This document shows, piece by piece, positions 47,392 to 57,500 of a stretch of DNA of 64,000 nt. The position numbers and the translations under genes were made by a program. Under the pieces are notes generated by a model. That model was not told the origin of the DNA, searched no databases, and saw nothing but the letters and a program-made list of their open reading frames with translations. The stretch comes from Elysia chlorotica (lineage: Eukaryota; Mollusca; Gastropoda; Plakobranchidae). The stretch lies in the NCBI GenBank assembly GCA_003991915.1, contig RQTK01000022.1, positions 833,185-897,184 of the forward strand, read 5' to 3'. Positions within the stretch are counted from its first letter, which is position 1, and every line of letters starts with the position of its first letter.

Positions 47392-47537
47392 ATCAAGTAG
47401 ATCATGATCTAGATCTATCTAGATCTAAATCATTAGATCTAGATCTACGTCTGGTCAATATCAAATTACATTACCTTACCTTCTGGACTTTAGATCTAGG
47501 CCTATTGAACATGGCCGCCATGTAAACAGAGACAGGA

Positions 47538-47604
47538 CCGCAGTGGGTAAGGAGTGCCACTCGACTAGATCTAAATCTTAGATAAATTATTTTTATTTCT
47601 TTCA
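47538..47604 (+). repeat. 67-base target-site duplication, left copy
   Basis: Starts CCGCAGTGGGTAAGGAG and ends TTATTTCTTTCA. An identical copy is at 50039-50105, flanking the LINE. Confidence 0.92.
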
Positions 47605-48543
47605 CAGTGTGAGTTATGTGACACATGGTTCCACACCACCTGTGAAAAAATTGACGATGCCACATATCAGATACTAAGGAGGGATGCGGACAAGCCATGT
47701 GCTTTACTCCACTATTATTGCTCTAAATCTTGCAACAAAGCTGCTTCAAAGTTACTTGGAGGGATACTCAAGCTGGAGACAGAGGTGGACCAACTCAAAA
47801 TGAAAGTGGGGGAGGTGGAGGAAAAAATCACCAATATTGAAGATGGGGAATTCACGGACAAAATGATAGACGCAGTCAAAAGTATCACCAGAGACCAAAA
47901 TAAGGAGATTAAAACAATTGTAGAAAAGAAGACAATGGAACAAAGGGAGGTCAACAAAAAAATGGTCCTCGAAATAGTTGGAGAGGAGAAAAGAAAGATG
48001 GAAAGTGAGCTGGAGGAGCGCATGAAAAGAAAGACCAACTTGATAATCTTTGGTTTGGAAGAAGACACAACTGAGAAAGATGCTGGAATAAAGAAAGATC
48101 GAGCGGCGATTGAGACTATACTCGGTGAGATCAAGGTGTCCCACAAGCCCATAAATTCAAGACGTCTCGGAAATCTGCCAACAGAAAACCTAGCAACTGG
48201 GAGTGAGATGGGAAGAGGAAAAAGGACTAGGCCACTGAGGCTCATTTTCGCTTCAGAAGTTGCTAGGGACGAAACTTTGAGAAGCTTCCACAGAACAAGG
48301 AAAGAAAAAGTAACCGAAGAAGAAGACACTAGACTCATTAGCAAAGTATCAATGAGAATGGACATGACCCCAAAGGAAAGGGAAGAAGACGAAGCACTGT
48401 ACCAACATTTGATTAAAAAAAGGGAGATTTCAAAAAACGAGGGGGACGAACATGCAATTTGGATACGAAGGAAAGGGCAGGTGATAAACATTGGGAAGTA
48501 TCCCGTGGACAAGGGTCCAAGGGAGGCGAAGAAAAAGGAATAA
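47605..48543 (+). CDS. LINE ORF1: PHD-like zinc finger, coiled coil, RNA-binding-like region
   Basis: Open for 312 codons from the insertion junction to TAA at 48541-48543, with no start Met at the 5' edge (truncated). Begins CELCDTWFHTTC and continues to YYCSKSC, the second half of a PHD-type Cys/His finger. Next comes a long charged coiled coil (residues about 57-145), then a KRKTNLIIFGLEE block of the kind found in LINE ORF1 RNA-binding domains, and a Lys/Glu-rich end. ORF1 products of CR1-group LINEs act as nucleic-acid chaperones. Surprisingly it carries no frameshift. Confidence 0.8.
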   Translation, partial: QCELCDTWFHTTCEKIDDATYQILRRDADKPCALLHYYCSKSCNKAASKLLGGILKLETEVDQLKMKVGEVEEKITNIEDGEFTDKMIDAVKSITRDQNKEIKTIVEKKTMEQREVNKKMVLEIVGEEKRKMESELEERMKRKTNLIIFGLEEDTTEKDAGIKKDRAAIETILGEIKVSHKPINSRRLGNLPTENLATGSEMGRGKRTRPLRLIFASEVARDETLRSFHRTRKEKVTEEEDTRLISKVSMRMDMTPKEREEDEALYQHLIKKREISKNEGDEHAIWIRRKGQVINIGKYPVDKGPREAKKKE

Positions 48544-48569
48544 GCCAAGGTCATGGGAGAGATGTAAAT

Positions 48570-49304
48570 AGTTTTAACAACCTTTTCTCATTATGCAAGT
48601 GTGAACACTCAAAGAAAGCAACAGGACCTAAGTCCAGGAGCAGTAATGAGACCAGAGGAAGCAAAACTGTACAAAAGTTTGTTGAATTTTCTTCTTATAA
48701 TCACAATCTTCTATGTATGTACAGCAATGTTGACACATTCCGAACCAAAAAGGCGGAACTTTTAACCTTAGTTAATTTGCACAAACCAGCTATTATCGGG
48801 CTCAATGAGCTAAAACCCAAAAACTGTAGGTACCAGCTACAAGAATGCGAACTGATCATTGAAGGCTATGAAATGTTCCACACCCTCGAAACAGAAAGAA
48901 ACCGAGGCATATGCCTCTATGCCCACTGTGATCTCAAGCCATCGGTCTGTGAACACCTAAAATGCGACTTCCTGGAATCCGTTTTTGTGGACTGTAAAAC
49001 GTTAGACGGTTTATCACTGGTGGTTGGACTTGTGTATCGCAGCCCAGGCAGCACTCAAGAAAACAATGACAAGTTACTGTCCCTGTTATCCAAAGCTACT
49101 GAACAACAGCGTTCCAACCTTATCATCATGGGTGACTTTAACTTCCCCACCATCAACTGGAAGCAATGTGAGAGTGGAGCTGGTCCAGATCATCCCGCAA
49201 CAAAGTTTTTGAATGCCACTAAGGATGCCTTCCTCACTCAGCACCAGACTGTACCTACCAGACACAGGGAAGGAGAGAAGTCAAACCTTCGACTACTTGA
49301 ATGA
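48570..49304 (+). pseudogene. LINE ORF2 endonuclease domain, truncated
   Basis: Open frame with APE-type endonuclease motifs: SNVDTFRTKKAEL, an IIGLNELKPKN block with the catalytic Glu, YRSPGS, and IIMGDFNFPTINW. It ends at a stop in HREGEKSN..LLE where the internal deletion joins it out of frame to the thumb region. Normally this domain nicks target DNA for target-primed reverse transcription. Confidence 0.85.
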
Positions 49305-49814
49305 GGAAATGTTTATCCAGCTCTACAAAAGCCTTGTAAGACCTATCTTGGAGTATGGCCACTGCGTATGGCAGCCCTACCACAAAACACTATGTAGTGA
49401 CATAGAGGATGTGCAGAGAAGAGCCACCAGGCTACTGAGCAACCTCAAAGACAAATCATACCCCGAAAGATTGAGAAAACTGAAGCTACCTACATTAGAA
49501 CATCGCAGACTGAGAGGGGACATGATTGAGGTCTTCAAGTATCTACATGGCTACTACGATGTTGGCCAACTCCAGCTACACAGAAAACATGACATGAAGA
49601 CGATAGAGAACTACGAGGCCATTCTTTGAAGTTACGAAAAGATAGATACAGCCTCGATCTCAGAGCAAACTTCTTCTCACACAGAGTAATAGATGAATGG
49701 AACAACCTCACAGAAGAAGTGGTGACAGCACCAACAGTTAATGCTTTCAAAAGTCGCCTGGACAAATTGTGGAAGAACCGCCCAAGCATGTACGAACCAG
49801 AATGCCAAATGTAA
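49290..49814 (+). pseudogene. LINE ORF2 C-terminal (RT thumb) remnant
   Basis: One frame reads YLNEEMFIQLYKSLVRPILE, then RATRLLSNLKDK and LEHRRLRGDMIEVFKYLHG. A frameshift near 49620 moves the remaining thumb (RYSLDLRANFFSHRVIDEWN) to another frame, ending TAA at 49812-49814. These are the conserved last motifs of CR1-type ORF2. The catalytic palm is absent. Confidence 0.85.
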
Positions 49815-50038
49815 ACTAGTACACATAGAAACGCCGGCCACGCATGCAATTAAACTCAGTATTTAAATAGGAAACGGGAACAGACCAAAAGGTCTACATT
49901 ACGGAAAAGTCAAGTCAAGTCAAGTCAAGTCATACTAGTACTAGGACCATACAATTTAGACCGATGAAAAGATCGAAAGGTCTACAACATCGAACATTTC
50001 AAGGTTCAAGGTTCAAGGTTCTTTCAAGGTGCAGGCAC

Positions 50039-50105
50039 CCGCAGTGGGTAAGGAGTGCCACTCGACTAGATCTAAATCTTAGATAAATTATTTTTATTTC
50101 TTTCA
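50039..50105 (+). repeat. 67-base target-site duplication, right copy
   Basis: Identical to 47538-47604 as far as I can compare by eye. The host sequence resumes with ATGTATTTGG as in unit 1. Confidence 0.92.
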
Positions 50106-50819
50106 ATGTATTTGGGGGGATCCTGATTGGGTACTGTTTTATCTCACCTTTCAAGATTAAAACGCCATACTAAATTACTTAGATCTAGAATCTAGATCTA
50201 GATCTAGGCCTATTTTAGCCTATCATTAGTATCAATCAAGGGTCTAGATCCCATGTATAATATATGAAGAGTGCGCTTACCAAAGTAATTAAAAACATGG
50301 TTAGGAATATTATGGATCTCCATGCGTCCCATGAGATTTATACTGTCTCATCATATTCGGTATGATTGAATATTGTATGGTCATTTTTCCACTATCTGAG
50401 TGGACTTAGATCGTCAGATACTACTAGCCAGAAAGATATTTTTGGTAGCCACTAGCCAGTTAAGAAGAACTTTATTTTTAAAGCGAAAATGTATTTTCTG
50501 TTATTCAGACGGCTTCGAAATATCGAACAGCTATAGGTGTTGTGTTTCCTATTGATAATTAGACTTATGATTAAGATTTTAAATTTAAAATGAAGTATTG
50601 AAAAATGTAGCTTTGATTCTACTTTGAACGTCTCAAAATGTCTCTTACAATCACAACAAAATTAGTATAACGATGTACCATTTTGGCAGTTTAGGCCTAG
50701 CTCCAGTCTATTTCCTTGTAAGGGAGATAAGTCCAATAACTCCAATCGTGCTGAGAGATAAGAAGAATGAAGATGTGAACTAAGCTTAGGGAAGTCGAGT
50801 CAAGTTAGTATGAAGCTTG

Positions 50820-51281
50820 GTAATTTCTTTCCCAATAGATCTAAATCCAGAAATAGTAATCTTAAGTTTTCATTTTTGGAATATATGATTAATACTATAT
50901 AAACCATATTCTACTTTTAATAGTGCCTCTAGATCTAGATTATAGAGGCGTTGGTAGCCTGGATCTAGAATCTAGAATTTATTAGACTGGTTGAGACCCG
51001 CAAGCCTTGTTTAACTCAGTCATTTGTTTGGTGTTTTTTTTTGTTTTGTTTTTTTAAGAAATTTAATTTAATGCAAAGGCAATAAAATAGTTTTTTTTCA
51101 CAGTGAAAAAATGGTTAGAATTATGGAGTTAACTTGACCTATATTTTTGGGTTTATTTGTAATCAATTTTTTTCTGAAGCAAATATTCTTTTTGTATGTG
51201 TTTGTATGTTTGAAGCTATAATTTTGTAATCTATGAATGTAAGTATTGTTATATAATGGATCTTTATATATTTTTTTCTAG
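50820..51281. other. 5' flank / intron end upstream of RNF207 exon 1
   Basis: AT-rich, with further TCTAGATCTAG words near 50930-50975. It ends in the strong acceptor TATTTTTTTCTAG at 51280-51281, showing that a non-coding 5' exon lies upstream. Confidence 0.6.
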
Positions 51282-51504
51282 GAAAATAACTGCGGCTGCA
51301 AATAGTGAGAATGTCAGGTGACATCTTCCAGCCAATGGAAACCCAAGATGATCCTGATTATCCAGCAACGAGGAACCCACTCTTGTGTTACTTGTGTAAT
51401 GAACCGTACGAGGAGCCATGTCTTCTAGGCTGTTTCCACAGCTTCTGCACTAGATGTCTGCGTGGTCGCAGCTCTGAGGGGAAATTGGTGTGTCCGCTCT
51501 GCGG
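51282..51504 (+). CDS. rnf207: RNF207 exon with 5' UTR end, start codon and RING finger
   Basis: Acceptor TTTTTTTCTAG, 29 bases of 5' UTR, ATG at 51311, donor GTAAGA at 51505. The RING is C-x2-C (CYLC), then GCFHSFCTRC and CPLC, a complete C3HC4 set. The exon ends in phase 2 inside a Gly codon. A GTG two codons upstream is in frame but is not a plausible start. Confidence 0.94.
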
Positions 51505-54500
51505 GTAAGAACTTTGCAGTGATAAAATTATGGATTTTAAATGTTGGCAGGTACAGTTTAGAAAATTTTTGTCAAAGAGTCATGTTTTGTAATCCAATTT
51601 GCTATGCCACTGTATGTTAGAGGTTCAGTAAAAAAAAAAAATAATGATCCAGTGGCATCACCAATTTTGGGCAGTAAGGAGTGTTAATGGCCAACTTCCA
51701 GTCTCTCTCTTGTAAATATGTGCGGCAGCTGTCGGCTGTTGTCTGGGTGCCCTGACTGCGAGGTCATGGTCAGATGACTGATCTCTGGTCAGAATGCCAC
51801 ATACAGGACTCAGGGCTGCCACTCTTCCGCGAAAACGCGGAAATCCGCGGTCACGAAAGTCCGCGGATATTTTCCGCGGTCGCAGTTGTTGGTCCGCTGA
51901 CGCTGAGGCGGAATTATTCCTCGTCCGCTGTTTGTAGCGTCAGACATCACTGGCCGCGGATCTTCAAATGTCCACTGACAAAGTGACATTTTTCCCAGCG
52001 GGAAAAAAAATAGCCGTGAGAAATTTTCATATCGGAAATGCGACTTTCCGGATAGCCCCGATGTTTTTTTTTTGTGTGCAATATGTATTTTGGCGCTACA
52101 ACTTTGTGTGTCAGTCACGCCACCGAAACTAGAAAAAAATTTATAAAAATAAAGAGAAGATTCCGTGTGCGCTAGAAAATGCGGGATCAATTCAGTTATC
52201 TGATTACATCGATAATCGGCAGTGCTCTTTTGTTTTTGCACTTGTCATTGTGTTATCGAGATTGGGTTATTCAACAACGTCTTATATCGATAGACTCCAA
52301 CGCGTTATTTTGTTTATCGTTTATACGTCCGAAACTCCGATCAATAGTATCCATCTCTCCATCTTCACACCTTCTTGCCGTGACTTTCAACCTAGTAGCA
52401 ATTCTGATTGCGTCTGATTTTACAATAACATGGTGTTCATCATCGAATAGTTCTTTCGCGTTATCATGAGTTGTGCGGTTACAAACAAGGGACGTAGATC
52501 TAGTTTATCGTTTATTCGTCCGCATGCCGATCCCTCCATCTTCACACCCAGTCCTTGCGCATCTTTTACAATATTGTTTCGTGAATCATGTGCTCGGATC
52601 TACTTTTACATACAATGACTCTAATTTAGTTTATTGTTCATTTGTCAGATTATTAGCTATTACCAATGTCTCAAACTTCAACATCCAGACCTCGGCCTCC
52701 GCTGTCATTTCAATTTTACACTCTTATTATCATTGTTCACTACGTTTAACCATCTTACTTGATGTTGATATTGTGTAGACCTATTATCTATAATGCGAAT
52801 CTTGCGCTCTACGGCTTATAGTGTTCTTTCTGTAAATCTAAGCAAAATAGATATAGATCTAGTTTAAATTAGAATCTTTATCTTGATTCAGAAATTTGAT
52901 TCTAGGCCTATATTTATTTTAGTCTTTGAGGAGCTACATTGCATCCAAATTACCGGCATATTAATTGCTAAGGATATTAAATCACAGAAGGCTCTCTACG
53001 CCAACGACCAGATCATATGTCATACCGACAAGTACGCTCAACAAAATGCCAGGCGCCTAAACAGATATCTAGAATGCCAAATAAGTACAATGAAACAATG
53101 GAAACTGTTTTAAATTACATCATACATGTATTCCAAACAAGTCAGTATAATAAATAACATTTACCCTTAGTCCAAAGGAAACCAAGCGCAATTTGTCTAG
53201 TAAACTTGAAGAGCAACAGTTACAAAAATCAGCATCTAACTTATCTGGAAATAAAACTCCATAGTAAACTTACCATTAAGGCATGTAGCAAACATGAGAG
53301 AAAAGGCTACCAAACGACTTTCACTTCTTAAATGTCTTGCTATTACATAATGAGGCTCCAATATGCAAACCTTAAGAACCATTTATATCGGGTATATCAG
53401 GTGTGTACTAGATTTCAACCAATCATTACTAATCTCAAGCTGCCGATCAACCAACACAGTAATAGACGGCATCCAAAGCCAAGCACTTTCTTTTATCTGT
53501 GGAGGAATGAGATCAACCCCACCAGCAGCATATGAAACCCAAGCCAATCCTGAGCCCTTGAGTTTGCGCAGAGAAAAAGCAGCATTAGAACTCACAGAGA
53601 GATGTCTTACGCTGCTTAATAATAATGCAACAAAAGTGCTTGTGGAAAAAGCAGACTTAAACACAAATCTGCTCTGCACAGGACACAAGAATTAAAAGAG
53701 AAGTGCAATCTTCCTAAAAAAAAAATGCCAAACAGAAAGAGTGATGAAAAAAACACCTCACATCCACTTAGTTCTACACCGAGAAATAAAGCATGGATGA
53801 CAATGTTATCAAACAAATTTATTTGAACTAAAAAGAAGAGCCGAGAGAACTATTGACAGCTGCCATCAAGATTGGATTCACGTTTATATAGATGGGTCTA
53901 CCTTTAAAGCTATTTTAAATGCTGGATACTGTGCATTGATATGTTTTCCAGATGGAAGTTTCAAAAGGCTTTATTCTGCCTGCTGCGAAACATGCTCTAA
54001 CTATCAGGCTGAACTTAAAGACATCCATGCAGCCCTACTTATATTAAATAAAGCTGTACATAGAAATCCATCCCTGGCAACGCATGCAGTCCTTTTTACA
54101 GATTCATAATCAGCATTACAGAAAACTCATCAGAAGCTTTTGACACACTTTTAGAAATTAAACATATTCAAAATAAATATCCCATCACACTTGTATTTCA
54201 TTGGATCCCAAGTCACATCAATCTACCAGGAAATAGAGAATTATCATTTATGTATGAATCCTGTTCGTCCTATCATTGTCATGTCACTAAATGTATTTCA
54301 TTCTCATCTGTTTTAGTTATGGCTTTATCATTGTTTGAAGTTCAATAAAGACTAAAGGCCACTGAAAACAATTGCCCAAAGTTATTTAGGAAATGAGAAA
54401 GCTGATAGACTTGACAAGAAATGGGCCATGAAAGAATAGCCTCTAACAACTAACCAAACAGCCAAAAGAATTATTTGTCAAAATTTAAAAAAAAAAAAAA

Positions 54501-57500
54501 GAATGGATGAACCAGTGGGCAAGGGGGACAACCGTGAGAATTGTGTAGAGACACCAAAACACAGACAAACTTCACGATCCTATGTACCTTCTTTAGAGAA
54601 AAGAACAATGTGCTATTTTCCACAACACAACACATTCCCATCAACTATCATCTGAACAGACTCAAACCAGAACACACACCTCTGTGTCCATTGTGTGATG
54701 AGAATTTGGAAACTAGTACACACACTGATCTGATGCCCCAGTCCCAACCAACTCTGACAACAGATTCTTCCTTCAAGAACCGATCTCCTCAAAACTTTAT
54801 ATTTAACCTCAATGCAGCTACAAAGAGCTGCTGCCTTCTTCTTCTTCATGGTCCTAGGCTCAGAGGCCACTGGATTAAAACCAACAACAACAGCATCACT
54901 AATTTCTGCTGCCCCTAGAAATTCAGTCAGGACCATCAGAGTTCTTTTATTTGAATTGTTACTTTTGTAACAGGTTAACAGGTTTTTTCTCTCTATTTGT
55001 GCCCAATAATTTTTTTGTGTCAAGTCGGAGTTGATCTTTCTAGTAATCTTCAAATCTTTTTTTAATAGTACATCAAATACAGATTCTGAGGTATCATCAA
55101 TGCAAGTAATGGAGGGAGTACACGAGGTACTGAGTCATACTCAAAACTATACTTAAGACAGAGTTTTGGCATCATTAAGATTAAATATATCCCCCACCTG
55201 TTTGTTTGTTTTTTGTAACGCAGATGGAAAATAAATTAAAGTGACTTTTAAGTCTTTTTTCCTTACCAAATCTCTGGAAATGTTGATTGCAGTCAAAGCT
55301 TTTTTATCTATAATAATTTGCAAAACATATTTTGTTCTGTCAGTTATGTCCACACTTTGAAAGATGGATCACACTTGCCTCCAGTGGACCTTCTGCTCAA
55401 GTTCATGGTTGAAGCTTCCACTGAAGAGAGAGCCCAGTGTGCGAACTGTGATTGCGTAGGCAAATGTTTTTCTTCTCTCTATCTTAAATCATGTCCGTTT
55501 TGGATTGGATTTATTTTATAGCTGAAAGATAAAAGTGTGTTGAAAAGCATACATGTACAGTGAAATTCACTTAAGAGACATAAACTATGGCTGTGTATGA
55601 ACTATTTCAGGACACCCGTTCCCTCTTTTTTACTTTATGATCGCTTTTTAATATAAACCTTGAGTAAAATAAATAGAATGAATAGAAGCTGTCCCCAATA
55701 GGTTTATCTTGAACGCCCTGTACTGTTATCTATAGTAAGAATAGTCAAAAGTGTTTTATATTGTTCCTTATCAGTTTCTAGACTATTAAGGTTTGTAATT
55801 TTAAATATATATAGTCTATGTGTATATTTCTCTTTGTCTTCCAAAATGTTTCTTTTAAAGACTGAATTATATTCTACTTTTAATTGGCCGTGACCTTTTG
55901 GAAAACTCAATGACAAGCTTTTAAAAGCATTGTTTCTGATCAGTCTGACGACAAGTCACACTGCCTAGTGCTGTTTTTTTTTTGTTTTTTTTATCATTTT
56001 ACAAATATATTCACTGAAATTTTGAGTCATCTTCCATGGCTTCGGCACATATATTTACCATTGCTGTTGAAGGTCTATCGCATCTATATCAGTTTTCTTT
56101 ATCACCTGAGTTATTGCTTTTAGATCAATTTTCTTAATCACAGTATTACTTCTCACGACTGTCACCAGTCATCTGTCCAGATGTTCTTCTGCAACACCTG
56201 CATGCAGCCACTGTGCTCACAGTGTAGAGAAGAGACTCACCGCGCAAAGATGTTCTCATCACACGACATGGTGCTGCTCACAAAAAGAGCTCGAGAGGTC
56301 CATAAAAAATGCAGTGAGTGTTGTTTTCCTATGCTTAAGGGCAATTTGTGCAACCAAGTCAGCTGAAACACAAGTCACTCAAAATATTGACATTTTTATG
56401 AATGGGTAACCAAAGATCTTTTGTAAATTCCAGCGATGCCAGTTTTCCGTACATTTACTGCATTACAGTAAAAAAATCATCCCCAAAAGTTACGTTAAAC
56501 TAAAAACACTGACCCGAGTTTCTTCTTCAAAGTTCTCTGTCGGTCTTTCTGCAGCTGTGCATTGACTTACGGAAATGGGGAAAACAATTAAATGAAATAA
56601 GCGAACCGGAAATAGTACAAAACATCGCTGAGCATGCTTTATTCACAAACAAAATAACATTCTATTTGAGTTCAGAATATCGGTTTTATGTGAAAACTAA
56701 TCTCGATTAAAGACCTCAGGTGGATTAATTTTATGTGATTTAAAGCGCAACCGCACGTACACACATGTGGGCTAGGTCTAAACTAGGGCAGTAGGAGGAG
56801 TAGCTAGATCTACAGGCTTTGTGTAGATCTGTTTCTACTAGATTCTAGACTTTATTGTGTTATTGGTTATAATCTAGAAATAAACTTTGATCCATGGTGG
56901 AATTTGTTGATCGTGTTGGTCCACGGGACATTAAAGAAATTGATATGGGGTGAAAAACAAATTAAAATAGGCATTGCTTGAACCTCGGCGAGAAAGATGC
57001 AAATGGTGATTTCTTATGGGATTACTACCGTAAGTTTAAAGAAACTTGTGTGGCATAGCCATGCTAAAAAGAAAGAACACATCAGTGCTCATTAAGCCTT
57101 GAAAATTAGCTGGTCCTTGTCATTTACCTTCATTTTGTCCCAGTTTAGCTACACAATGTATATATTCTCTCAATACAGTTAAACATACAAATAGACTCAA
57201 TAAATTTAATTTGATCAAGAAGTACATTGTTTTGATTCTGCTTGAATGTACTATGGACATAAATTTGGAGTGTGTTTTAATGTTCTTAATCTGATACGCC
57301 GTTGTACTGGTACATGAAAAGTTCAGTAAGAAAAAAATTACCTTGTTGGTATCACTGAAATTTGATAATCACAAAGCTCTGGATATAATAGTATGATGAT
57401 CAAGGAAAATTTTGTACAGGGTAATGATTGGACATTTTTAAATATTGATACTATTTTGAGGCGTATTGAGACTCCGTTGAGTTAAGCACCCACTATTTTG

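Larger units (their letters stand above)
47605..50038 (+). mobile_element. CR1-like LINE, 5'-truncated and internally deleted
   Basis: 2434 bases between 67-base duplications. Carries an open ORF1 (PHD-like plus coiled coil), an APE-type endonuclease, then a jump directly to the end of the reverse-transcriptase thumb. The fingers/palm with the catalytic aspartates is missing, so it cannot self-mobilise. The 3' end has TCAAG and TTCAAGG short tandem repeats typical of CR1-group tails. It inserted into unit 2 of the segmental duplication, thus after that duplication. Confidence 0.88.
47392..50819 (+). repeat. Segmental duplication, unit 2, interrupted by a LINE
   Basis: Second copy of the 935-base unit. 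It repeats the YY1-like module (about 47510-47529) and donor-like GTAAGG, and after the LINE insertion continues from 50106 with the same sequence as unit 1 to CTTGG at about 50819. Shared landmarks include GGATCTCCATGCGTCCCATG and GGCTTCGAAATATCGAACAG. Confidence 0.92.

Noticed and set aside
47715-48554. 279-codon minus-strand ORF opposite LINE ORF1
   Set aside because: Mirror of a Lys/Glu-rich coding frame. The sense frame has PHD and coiled-coil features; the antisense reads only Ser/Phe/Leu-rich sequence.
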